A stretch of DNA of 64,000 nt, from positions 5,711,262 through 5,775,261 of the forward strand of contig CM034145.1 of the NCBI GenBank assembly GCA_019914995.1, written 5' to 3'. This document shows, in pieces, positions 38,154 to 49,839 of the stretch; the stretch's first letter is position 1, and each line of letters begins with the position of its first letter. This DNA comes from Acanthochlamys bracteata. Taxonomy: Eukaryota; Streptophyta; Magnoliopsida; Pandanales; Velloziaceae. The notes below the pieces were generated by a model. The model saw nothing but the letters and a program-made list of their open reading frames with translations, did not search any database and was not told the DNA's origin. The position numbers and the translations under genes are program-made.

Positions 38154-39954
38154 CATGGCTTGTTAGTGTCCTTCCTGCTTGATGGGATTATAAATCTTTA
38201 TTGTGATTCTGCTTCTCATTCAAAACCAGTAAGCAGGTAATTATAGATACTGATAGAAGAAAGCAGTGGGTGTGTGGTGGAAAAGATTCGATTTTGGTCC
38301 TCCATGTTCTCGTTCAAGATCAGTGCACATCGATGATGGTTGGTGATTTTACCACTGCTTTTTGCCAGTTCTTAGATTCCTTCTTTTAATTAATTTATTT
38401 TTTTCATTTTGAATCTTTCTTTTAGATTGATAAACTAGATGGATTCTCTTTGCAAAAATTTCATCTTTCTTCATAGTTTTCTTGAATCATGGTGGTTAGT
38501 TGAAGAGAATGGCAAGGGATGGTGGTTATTGTTGTGCTCTTGTTGTTGTTATCAGTCAGTGTGAATTCAAACTCACTGGAAAGAAATCTTTGTACCATCT
38601 GCAGTTCATCAATCCATGTTTTAATCAAAATTCATTCTTCTTTCATTTCTGAATTAACTAACTTCCATTTTCTCTTCTTTTCCAACTAGAGATTGCTGCT
38701 GTTGCTTGGTCTTTTTTCGTCCTTTTCTTTCTTTAAATGGCACTCTGTGGACATGAACTTTTTAGATTTCTGACTTGCTTGGGTTTTGCTTCTTGTGTTT
38801 TAGCATTTCCATTGCAGGTACTACAGTTGGTGGTCGGCAGCAAGCTTTGTTCTTTCAATTGACATTGCATATAAATTTTCAAAATGTAAAGCAGGAAGGA
38901 GCATTGAAAGAAAGATTCAGAAATATCTCTGCCTCCATTAATGGCTGCATGTGATCCAAGAAAGAAATGATTGATTGTATAAAAGGTGCTACTGATGTTC
39001 AGAAGCAGAAACAAGAAAAGAGTGATATGGAAATAAATAGGCAATAAATAGCGTGTGTCGGAGATGTCATAGTAACCTTAGCTTTTTTATTCTTTCCTGT
39101 ACCGACGATTGTGATGCTTTTAAAAAAATAATAATAATAAATTTACGATCTAAATTTTTAAATAAATTTTATAAAATATTTTAAATTTTATTTAAAATAA
39201 AAAATAAAAAATTAGAATAAAAAAAAAAGTTAAAAAGCTTGTTGTTGTGTTATACATAATGTATATTGTTCTGGCAGTCAGCTTCTGGATAGAGTACTTG
39301 TTCTGAGAATTCTAGCTCTATAATTTTTTAGCAAGTTTTAGGGCGTGTATATGAGTTCTTTCCCCAACTCTTTTTCTTTTTTTTTTTTGGCCAAAATATT
39401 AGTCTAAATTTTAAATACAACAAAACACATATATCACCTTCATTTCAATATAATCAAACACAAAATTTAACTTACTTTTCGAACCTATTTCCTAAAAAAG
39501 TGCAATAAGTTATAACAAAGAAATCTAGAGAGCCAATGCCGGCACAAAGGTAATCATAGAAGTTATTAAACAACAGATGTCATTAAGTTAAAGATTAAAT
39601 AACTTGAGATATGGACAAAGCACCAGGTTGGAGTTAATTAACTGCGAAATTTTGATTGGAAATATGGATCTCTTTCAAGATACTTCCATAGTCTGAGCAA
39701 ATATTTTAAGAGACTTCGGTCCGTTAGGAAGTAGAAAACAAAGGGCATTACAACTTGCAAAATAATCTCCTAGGGGTTTAAGTCCAGTGACTCTTTATTA
39801 AACATGGAATTTTCTCGATTCCATGGAAGAGTGCTTTCATATCTAGCTAAGAGTAGTAGCTATATACAATCTTAAACTAAAAGCAAAATCCTAGAGCTGT
39901 GCATGAAAAGATCTCTTTATTAGTAACCGCCATCAGCTTACCCTCTTCTTCTGA
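38154..39954. other. MKK 3' sequence and convergent spacer
   Basis: MKK and the xylose isomerase gene converge here. The first 500 bp are probably MKK 3' untranslated sequence and the last 100 or so belong to the isomerase 3' end. At about 39339 one end of a Tourist-like element (TTAGGGCGTGT) is visible without a matching partner. No gene is seen. Confidence 0.45.
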
Positions 39955-42900
39955 CTATAAGGCGGACTGGAATATAATTTCAGCAAGTTCCTGTAAGCAT
40001 ATAAAATGGTTAGATTATTTGCCTATCACACAAAATTATAACTGACAAATATGGAGAAAATTAGTCTAAGGAGGGGTTTCCTGGTTACCTGCTTAGCAGA
40101 GGGAACAGTTGGATCTCCCATTTCCAGAGCCTTCTTTTCAAGCGATTCAAAATCAGCCTTCCCAGCCTGTTGGGGGAGTACCATAATGTACAGTTATGAA
40201 ATACATAAAAGGTTTTTAGGCTAGCTAAAAAGGAAAGTGATTTTTTGCAAAAGTGAGTACCATAACGATAAATACCTCGATCAAAGCTCCAAGCTGAGAG
40301 TCGAAACTCTGGTATCGCTTGCGAACGAGCTCCTCCAGCAAACCATCCTTTATACAATGAAAAAGGAAGACTATTCAGAAATCTTGTAATAGATTCATGT
40401 TAAGATTTGTGAAAAGTACCTCTACAATCTTGGCTGCATTGCGTAAACCACGGGCCAAGGTATCCATTCCAGAAATGTGGGCAAAGAAGAGGTCCTCCAC
40501 ATCTGTACTTTCCCTCCGCCTATTGTCAAAATAAACAGTCAGATTCTGATCATAAAGATGAAGCTCTATAACACAATTCGATATTAGTTTCTCACAATTT
40601 CGCATCAAAGTTGAAGCCCCCCGGTGCAAGTCCACCCTGTACAAGAAATTAGCAACATTAAACGCAGGCCTCTCTGCAATTTAATTCTACAAACTGCTAT
40701 CCATAAGCTCTTGGTATACGTACATTTCTAAGCACGCTAAGCATTACCAATGTTGCCTCACCTACATCTGTCAAGAACTGATCAGTATCCCAACCTGCAA
40801 AAGAGGTATTTGTTAAATCTCAATTCTCTTCTACCATATACAGAAAACTTAAGGGAAGGGCACTTAAGAAGTTGTAGAAGACATTGCACAGAGAATGTTT
40901 GCTGTAGAAGGCATCACATAGAGAATGCTAGTTATAGTTACCTATTTGAGGATCACCAGTGTTGGCATCAATGTTACCTAGGGCTCTGTTTATCCTTGCA
41001 GTTTCAAGTTCATGGAAGCAACTAGAGAAACAAAACATCAAAAATCAGCAAATCAGAATGACAATAAGGACTGGTTAAGAGGTCAGAAAGGAGAAGAAAG
41101 AAGGATGAGAGAGGAAGGAACAAAGGTGCTTAAGGTGTATGAGAATAAACCTGTGGCCAGCTAGTGTTGCATGGTTGCACTCAATGTTCAATTTGAATTC
41201 ATCTGCATTGTAGCAAAGATAGAACTAAGTCCTCTTGAGTAGCAATTTTGAAGAGTTATAGTTTCTTATACTATATTTCTTGGAGTATCATTTTGATACA
41301 CCATGAAAGCCTTGTAGGTAAGGCTAGTACATCATAAAGGTCCTCTCAACTAATCATTAGATCTTAGTCTATATTTTCAATTGTCGCAAATGGTATACAT
41401 CCAAAGTTCAGAATTCCTTGACTAACTCAGACAGAGAACATATGCATGTAACAGGACCTTAACATAGAAAAAGAAGTGCCTTAAATCAAGTAGCTGTTCC
41501 TTATCATTAATGTCTTTTCACTGGGGTGCTACAGCAGAACCATACTATGACCTAAAAGCTGAAGCCTTTCCTTGTCTTCTCACCACCTCTCTGCCTAGCT
41601 CCAACTACTATGCAAGTAACTACCCGTGATTCTGTAATTCAGTGAACCTCTTCTCACACTTAACCCTTTCCTTTCAAATTGCAAAACACAGAAATTATGG
41701 TAAACAGTCATGCGCTACTAATTAACGAAGTCTGAATTGCATACCTTGTAAGCCATATTTTCTTAGGAAGCCTAATGTTGCGGCAGCATCCCAATCATAC
41801 CTGGAACAAAACTTACCAGATAAAGATTAAGAGAGAAACCAAAAACCTTTGAGAAAAGGAGATCAAATGTCAGGATCATAACTGATGTTTTGTAGGCTCC
41901 TGAGGTTTTGGCTCAATTAAAAGTGTCCCTGCAAAAGAAAGAACATCAGTTAGTTTGCTGCATATTCAGAGGGAAGGCTTTTCAAAATCCTAAGAGATTA
42001 AGAAGGAAAAAGAAATAAAGATATAGAACAAGCTTATTTATCCAAAAGGTAGCATGACAACTTCCATATCGTGTCATTGTTTAGCAACATTATACCATTA
42101 AATCCGATCTTCTTCTTCCAGTCAACAGCAGCTTTAAGGAAGCTTGCCTGAGAAAGAAATTGAAGGCACTTTAAGGCAATCGCACCAAAGGGGATCACAT
42201 GCTTTAGCGAAACATAACATGCTCAGAATTAAGCTACAGCTTCATTGGACAAACTATGAGAAAAACGTAACAGAGAGAGTTGGTTATGCTTTTACCAAAT
42301 GATCAAGTTCTCTCTTCATGTCAGTATTCAGCAGAGTCTGATAACCCTCTCTGCCACCCCAAAAGACATAATTTTCTCCACCTAGGTAATGGGTAACCTA
42401 CGAAGGCATCTCCCACAATATAAGCTTATATTCGACAACAATAACCACTGACATGAAACCTTCATTTCGCAAGGAGGTTTTAAGTTAAAGGATTCTTTTT
42501 ACACCAGTAAAGGATAAACAAACCATATACCTACCTCCATTGCCTTCTTTACTTGGGCAGCAGCATAAGCATATACATTTACCTCAGAACTGCAGAAGAA
42601 GTTGATTTGATTCGCCAGATAAGTACATGAATGAGAAAGACAGGAATTCAACAAGCACATGGATATTTAGAGGGTTGCCTTGTAGCAGCTCCATGCATGT
42701 AGCGTGGGTGAACAAACAACTGAGCTGTGCCCCATAAAGGATGTATCTTAGTTCCCTACAAAAGTAATGACATTGTAAGTTCAGTATAAACACATAGCAC
42801 AGAATATTTCCAGTAGTGAAGGTATCTCTAAGAATGACATGACTGTTACCTTCTGAAGTTCACTTGCAAGTTCCACCACCTCATCCAAGTTGGAATTAGA

Positions 42901-43944
42901 TTCCTGAAGTTTAATGAAACAATACCTCATATGTCTTATCTTGTAAAAACAAAAGGGTGGTGATAGGCATGTACAAACATCTTCAAATTGCACCAGACAT
43001 AACAGAAGTCATAAAAGCATTTGTCGTGTATGCAATAACTCACCGCTAATGTTTTCCCATCAGGAGCGATATCTCTATCATGGAAGCACCATAGTTCAAC
43101 CCCTAGCTTGTTTATAAACTCGAAATTTGCTTGCACTATACAATCAAGATAAAAAAGACTTATAATTGAAACTTACCACTAAATAAATACATTGATATTA
43201 CTAAATACATTGCCTATTACTTCTTTTTTTGGCCATTGCCAATGAATTTGTTCCATCTTCCCAAGGCCAAAACTTAGTTGGAGCGCCAAAGATATCAGCT
43301 CCACTTCCACGAAAGGTGTGCCAAAATGCAACACTAAATCTCAGCCAGTCCTGTATTCCGAACCATTTGTCAATCATATATTTAACGGACAGAGATCGTA
43401 AAAGGATCTATAAGAAGAAGAAAGTAATCGACCTTCATTTTCTTGCCCAGAATTTCTTCTTCGGCATTGTACCACTTATATGAAAGTGGGTTCTTGCTGT
43501 TAGGCCCCTGAGGAATGACATAAGCATAGTTCTTAGACTAATTTTCAAATCAGGAGTTATAACATTTGTGCTAAAATACCATGTTCAAGAATTTCAACCC
43601 ACAGCTTTTCCAAGCTCACCTTATACTCAAGGCATCAGAATATTCGTGTAACAAGAAATCATAGAGCCATATATAAGTTAAAGCCTCACCTCATACTTAA
43701 TTTTAGGAATACTAGGAAAAAACTCCCCTTTCCAAGCAGCTGCAGAACTTTCGCCAAAGTTTGAATCCAAATCAGCTGGACATGCCTCAGGAACTGCAGA
43801 AACCTTTTGCAGAAAAAATTAATTAACAAGAAAGTCAAGCGTACTGCCCAACGACCATAGAATAAGAATGAAGTGAAGATATAGATAGCTTACAACAGCA
43901 AATGATGCCAAAAAAAGCAGTAGGAATCCCCGACTCTTCATCAT
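39955..43944 (-). CDS. XYLA: Xylose isomerase, secretory plant form
   Basis: Twenty coding exons, all in frame, give 477 residues: 43944-43894, 43803-43690, 43507-43433, 43350-43221, 43135-43044, 42903-42850, 42755-42679, 42589-42535, 42397-42296, 42147-42096, 41928-41883, 41800-41745, 41202-41151, 41021-40942, 40794-40724, 40636-40596, 40519-40420, 40347-40276, 40166-40089, 39990-39955. It interconverts D-xylose and D-xylulose. A signal peptide opens the protein. Active-site and metal residues are present in [34 protein letters not shown] and WDTDQF. Intron 7 has a GC donor. Two start ATGs are adjacent (43944 and 43941). Confidence 0.96.
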
Positions 43945-43969
43945 AGATGATCTACTCGACAATGCAAAT

Positions 43970-44626
43970 CTGCAACACGATCCGATATTTCAGCATGACA
44001 ATTGAACACAATTATATTAAAGAACAAAGATATAAACATAACAGATACAGTTCTTCTACTATCAGATGGATTCTATTAATTTACAACACACCAAACAACT
44101 ATTTGTGTATATCTCAATGGAGATTTTAAATACTAAAAGCAATGTCATTATGAACCCCACGGCTTTACACAAGAAAACATTTCCGGTCCTGATTGTTAAA
44201 TCAGAATTATTCCACGTCATCAGAAGCTTGAACTCAAAACTGAAACATGGCAATTGAAAAAAGAACAAAAACAAAACAAAATTCCAAAAAAAAGATAAAA
44301 AAAGAACAAAGCACCTAAATAACAAAATGGTAAGTTTCTCAAGTTAAACCTTGCGGACACTCAGTATTATTAGTTCAACACCAAACAAAATAAAATAATA
44401 TCTATATTTTTAATTATATTCACATTAATTTGAATATCTGCACAAGAATTGGAAGAAAAAGAAAAGAAACGAAAATTCCACAAAAGTATACGTCAAATTA
44501 ACCAAAAAGACTCGAAAATAACCAAACCAACAATCAGAAGCAAGAAACACCCGATCAAGAATAAAACCATCCAAAAATCCCAGATTAATTACGTTGAGAT
44601 CAAGAATTGATACTGAATTCGATTAC
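43970..44626 (-). other. Probable 5' leader intron of xylose isomerase
   Basis: On the minus strand CAG|GTAATCG at 44627 and TTGCAG|ATTTGC at 43970 bound a 657-bp AT-rich stretch between a probable leader exon and the coding start. Good consensus at both ends and the lack of any ATG-free alternative make a leader intron likely. Confidence 0.5.
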
Positions 44627-44710
44627 CTGCTGCAAGTATTCTGCGATTGCTTTGTTCTAATGCGATCGAAATGATAGTGAACAATATGACTGAGAGAAGA
44701 CTGCCGTCTT

Positions 44711-44718
44711 GTATATAT
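44711..44718 (-). promoter_or_regulatory. Possible TATA box of xylose isomerase
   Basis: ATATATAC on the minus strand lies about 85 bp before the proposed leader donor, a plausible spacing for a short first exon. Confidence 0.35.
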
Positions 44719-44860
44719 CTGTATTTTATTCCGAAAGATCAAACGGTAGATATTATGCCACGGCAGTAAAACTAACAACTCCTTGGTTTTACCCGGTCAG
44801 ATCACTGTGGACTTATCTCAGTACGAAATCGATGAGATCTTATCTTCATTTAACATTTTC

Positions 44861-44869
44861 GGCACGTCA
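44861..44869 (-). promoter_or_regulatory. TGACGTG element upstream of xylose isomerase
   Basis: TGACGTGCC on the minus strand matches the bZIP-bound TGACGTG core seen in unfolded-protein-response promoters. The gene encodes a secretory protein, so such control is possible, but the site alone is weak. Confidence 0.25.
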
Positions 44870-45221
44870 TCACAATCAAGACATGAATAGACGACATCAG
44901 CTAGGCCCATCTAGATCATGATGATTTTGTTGATAATTACTAAAACCATTAAAGAAAAATCAACACATGTTTATACACACTACAAAATTTCAATTGAAGA
45001 AACGTATACTTCTTTCATGAAAAACAAATTAACAAATTCTTTATAAAACACAATATTTTGTTTGTGCAGTTATAAAAAGTAGCCACAAACCGTTTCTACA
45101 CAACACAAGTAATCGCTTAGTCGAAAGAATAAAAATAGGAAATTAGACAAACACAACATCAAGAACAAAGGAATTAGTCTAGCCTAAATTAACACTTGGT
45201 GGAGTAAAATCCTCCAAAGAC

Positions 45222-48200
45222 TTAAATAAGGAAGTTGTCTATCATATGGAGGATCACGTCTGCGCCATCTGAGTTAAACCAGTAGCTCTTAACCTGAATA
45301 GCAGAAAGAAAAAAAGATTCAGATATTTGAGAACTAGTTAAAATTAATAAGAAAATGAAGTAGAGTTTCCATGGAGTATCAATCAAAACTAAGTTTGATA
45401 CATGATCTGTAATTATCAAACCAGTACCTGAATGGTGGTGTGTGCTATGTACTTTTGCCTGCTTTTCTTGAAGCTGACATCCACACGTTCCCAGGGAACT
45501 TGACTAAGACCTTGAATCATTGCCTCTAACAAAAGCCAAATTATCCACAAACATGCCACTTTAAATTAACAACTTGTCATCATATAAGCTTTAGTAGTTA
45601 TTCTTCAAAATTCAAACAATAACATTAGGATCCTCCACAATTAATGCAACTTATGGATCAGATCCATGATGCTCTATAGGACCGACAATACAACAGCTGA
45701 TTGAATAACAGACAAGCAGATATAAACATATACACCACCCTCCTAGCAGATAGAGGCAATTTTAATTGAAGCATCCATACAAATTAGTCATGGCTGATTT
45801 GGGAAATAGCTTAATGCAAGTTTCTCAAGTAAGAAATCTTATGTGCTACTATAAGAGACTAAGTATTGTGTTAAGGACTCCAACACAACATAAGAAAAAG
45901 TGTCCAAATGCACCCAATAACATATTTTCTTCAAGTTAATAATAAAGGATGTCCCTTCAACATTTAGCTGAAAAAGTTCCTCATTCTTAACCTACAATTC
46001 TATTACTATGTCATGATTTTGCCATCTGTAGAAGCTAGTTTTGATTATATAGCTATCTTAGCTAATATCATTTTCAGGAAGGATGCTCATATCATACAAC
46101 AATACAACCACAAACAAATATTTCAACCCAGGAGAATACACATTTACCAAATAATAACAGATCTAGCCTTAAGAACTAGTAACATCGTGCAACTATATCT
46201 TTTAATGTAAAAACAGTCTTTGAAAGAATCACCTCTTTAGCATATTTAGGAATAAACAGTAAGACTGCGTACCTTCCAAGTCAGAATCCATGACTTCAGC
46301 ATTTAAAAATTCTCGCTTCCTAACATTGTATTGCTCACGTTTATCAACATGTACTATATGTGGATATTTCTCATTGCTGACAAGAAGACGATACTGAAAT
46401 TATAGAGATATAAGGCAATAAGAAAAAAAAATTCATGGGAATCACTACCAAATGGCTTTATACAGAAAAATCAAAGCTCAGTGTTAGTAATTGCATACTT
46501 TGGGCAATTCATGCTGACGTCTAATTGATGATGTTCTCCAACCTACCATATCTATAAAGGAGTTAAGCATAAAAAATCTATAGAAGCTGGAAAGCAATAA
46601 AGTAGTACCAGCAAGTACAAGAAATGGTATTGGAGCAAAATGGATACGGTCATAATTTACATTCGCATACGCAACACGACGCTTAAAAGAATGCAATGCC
46701 GATCTGCAAAATGAATAACAAATGTCTTGAGTAACAGAAAAGTCATCGTCTTTGATCCATATCTTGAATCCTAACAGATATGCAGGGAAGTAGGAATCTG
46801 ACATGAACTTTATGTCATCAGAATTGTAAGCCATCCTCAATAGAAGTGGAGGTCTTCCATCATCATTATCTGTAAGGAATAGATGATTTCCTGTCCTTCC
46901 AACTATCAAATGTGCAGTTTTAGATGCTCTTCTTTCCAAGAATGGAACACCACAGAGGAAAGGAAGCTGGCAAAATAAACAAATAATATATTAAATAATC
47001 ATCAACATTACATGACACCAATAACTTATTCAACAGACATATTTTGAACTTAAATGTTCTCATTAGTCTGAAGCTTAAAAGGTTTGAGCCAATAATCTTA
47101 CTGACAGTACAAGGCAACTTTGCAATTGTTGTCGTATTTAGATATTCTATAGGTCTCAGCTTGGTAACTAAACTCTACTAATATGTTAACAGTATTTTAA
47201 GTCAAACATTTTCTTAATTGAAAAAAAGAAAATATAAATGATTAAACTTCAGCACTTTAGGTAATTTCTAACACATTAAAGTCCAATTTCATACCATAAT
47301 CAAACACATTTCCTTTCTAAAGCTGCAAACATACTTCTTAAGAAACCGCATGCTTTTTAACTTACTGAAGTAGGGTGGCCAGCAATATATTTAATTTCTG
47401 ATACTTGTATCTCATGTAACCTAATGAAGCAAAAAACAATGGAAATATGATTATACCTGCTGCTTTCCAACTGAACCCAGGTGCGGAGTTGCAAATGTTA
47501 TAAAATTTATAGGTTCTAATCCAGCTATTCTACCTTCAATGTTTTCATCATCAGTTAAAGGGTCCTCGGATTTCCCAGCAGCAACGGGTTCATAAAGTCT
47601 TCCAACAGCATATCGTGCAATTAGGCCACCTAATGAGTGAGTGACAAATGAGATTTTCCGCACACCTCTTCGGCTATTCACAACTGATCGTACCTGGAAA
47701 ATATTATATTACACTTTGATAAATTTCTTTTAGAACAATCCAGGTATAGTAGTACTTACTATTCATAAAGTATAACATCAAATACACCAAAAGAAAAAGG
47801 TCATACAAAACTTATGCTGATAAGTTTTATGAAGTAATTTGTGATATATTAAGGACCAAAGGAGAAGGTAAAGTCATGCAGGTAGGTAAACTTGTCCTTT
47901 ATACAAGACATTTCTTACCTCTTCAGCTAACCTGTCACCCATTACATCAATACCATCGAATGTCAGCTTTGAGTGGTTGCATTCGCTCCCTGCAAGTAAA
48001 ACATCAGCAAATTACACCATTAAGTCACAGAATTACTGCCACATACAACACAACAAGCTTTACATCGGATTTCATATAAAGAAACATTGGAACATTATAT
48101 GAATCACAAACAAGAATCTTAATTACAAAAATCTCATAAATTTCAAACACACACTCACTATGAACAATTACTTTATCGGGGTACTTCATCACAAACTGCT

Positions 48201-48871
48201 CTGAACCATATTTCCAGTCCTCTGAGCTGGAACAAGATAACAATTGGTAAGGATAAAATGTTCCTTCTCAATGTTTATACAAACAAATGAACACCCAAAA
48301 AAGTAAATTCAAATATTATAAGCTATAAACTTTGAGTCTAATAATTAAGTCTATCTGAGACAAACTGGGTGCCAATTCTAACTCAACACTTGAAAAATAT
48401 CTTGCAAGTATTATCATTCTGTCATGATCTGAACAGCTTGAAAATTCTGTTGTAATTCTATTAACTCGCAAACAAAAGCCACCTACAATAAAACTTTACC
48501 CAAAGAAAATCCACTAAGTACTACTTGTCGCATCATGAAAAATACCTTCCAACTAATCCGTTAACCATAACAACAAGGTGATCAGGGAACCTGCCGCTAT
48601 CTTCAACAGCACCAGCATCCCACAAATCTTCACCGCCATGAACAGATTCCTCAACTTCTACTTGCTCATCACTTCCTTCCTTCTTCTTCAATTTTTTACT
48701 ACTCTTGCTCTGCTCCTTGAACATTTGAATCCAACTCCGTGAACCATTTCCAACCATCTTAGATGACCAACGGCGGAGACGAAGATTCCACCACCCCATC
48801 ACAGCCGTACTCCGGCGAGCTTCGGCGTTCAAGAAAACAAGCTTCGTCGACGGTGAGAGGCCGGCGATCAT
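45222..48871 (-). CDS. DUF676-type serine esterase (alpha/beta hydrolase)
   Basis: Ten exons (48871-48546, 48226-48159, 47989-47919, 47693-47457, 46966-46803, 46703-46648, 46551-46499, 46393-46273, 45525-45428, 45293-45222) keep frame and give 421 residues. The hydrolase fold opens at HLVVMVNGLVG. The nucleophile elbow is SFVTHSLGGLIARYAVGRLY, and FITFATPHLGS follows, as in DUF676 lipase-like proteins. The conserved C-terminal WRTSSIRRQHELPK and WERVDVSF blocks are typical of the plant members. Substrate is unknown; acyl-ester hydrolysis is inferred from the fold. A basic, Lys/Ser-rich N-terminus could be a targeting region. The donor ending exon 5 (CAT|GTCAGA) is weak and that junction is the least certain. 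In-frame ATG at 48799 is an alternative start. Confidence 0.92.
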
Positions 48872-49324
48872 TCAAGCATGTTGAGATCAAATTCTTTCAG
48901 AAAGAAAAAGAGAAGAATGAGAATTTCAGGAAGCTTTAATATTTTAGTGGTGGGGATAGTGTGGAAAGAACAACTGCCGGGACCGAGCAAGAAAGGGGTA
49001 GTTTGGAATTTCTATATGGGCCAAAATAGTTCGCCCCTTATTGGGCCTCCTTACCTAAGGTTGAAGAATCTTTATAAAATCTTTATAAATATCAAACCGA
49101 TTCAAAATGAAAAAAATGAACATTTCCATTAGAAAGAAGAAAGTGGTAAAACATTTTGATTCTGAATTTCATATGAAAAATAATGTGGTAAAACATTTAT
49201 GTAACAGAAAATTACAATCTTGGACTAATAAACTTCCAGAGCTAGTGCACAAAAGATTTTCAAATGCAACAAATAGCATCAGAACAACTTCTACATAAAA
49301 GTATTTGTATACAATACTGTTTGG

Positions 49325-49416
49325 AGCTTATTTGGTTAATAAGCCCAAATAAGCTTTGACAAATGAGCCTCAATAAACAGATGTGAAGCTTATTTGGAGT
49401 TAATTGCCCAAATAAG
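49325..49416. repeat. Two tandem imperfect hairpins
   Basis: AGCTTATTTGG...CCCAAATAAGCT (49325-49355) is repeated in diverged form at 49387-49416. Each copy can fold on itself. The TTTGGAGCTTATTTG start is reminiscent of small MITE ends, but no target duplication is visible. Confidence 0.55.
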
Positions 49417-49654
49417 AACTCCCAAACTGGACACAATCGATTCAGAAGGGAGTACTACATGATTAGAAGCCATAGATTCTGTACCAGCCGATGACCAGTA
49501 TTATTTCTTGCTTGGATTATAGTGACCGTTGATCACCTGTAAAATCATGCCTCCCATAGGGCTGCAGTATGCATCCTCACTTCAAAGTGCAGACACAATA
49601 CATAAGCAAAGCTCCATGAATAATCAAGTACATGAAATTTGGCTGCTTTCACCG

Positions 49655-49692
49655 TAATCCTCATTCACAAGACTAATCCTCATTCACAAGAC
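49655..49692 (+). repeat. 19-bp tandem duplication
   Basis: TAATCCTCATTCACAAGAC occurs twice in a row in the probable 3' region of the adjacent minus-strand gene. Confidence 0.85.
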
Positions 49693-49839
49693 GTGCATCA
49701 TTTGCTCCAAGTACCCCTGCCTGCAGTTAATAATCTTGACCGAAAGTTTTCAACTCATTGATTACAATCTTTCCGAAGCCACTGAACCCCAAAACTTGAT
49801 AGTTAGAGATGAAACCTGCTCGATATACAGCAACCAGAA

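Larger units (their letters stand above)
48872..49839. other. Spacer with inverted-repeat pair
   Basis: It holds the promoter of the esterase gene (right of 48871), the paired inverted repeats at 49325-49416 and, near its end, probable 3' untranslated sequence of the next gene including a 19-bp tandem duplication (49655-49692). No gene is seen. Confidence 0.45.
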
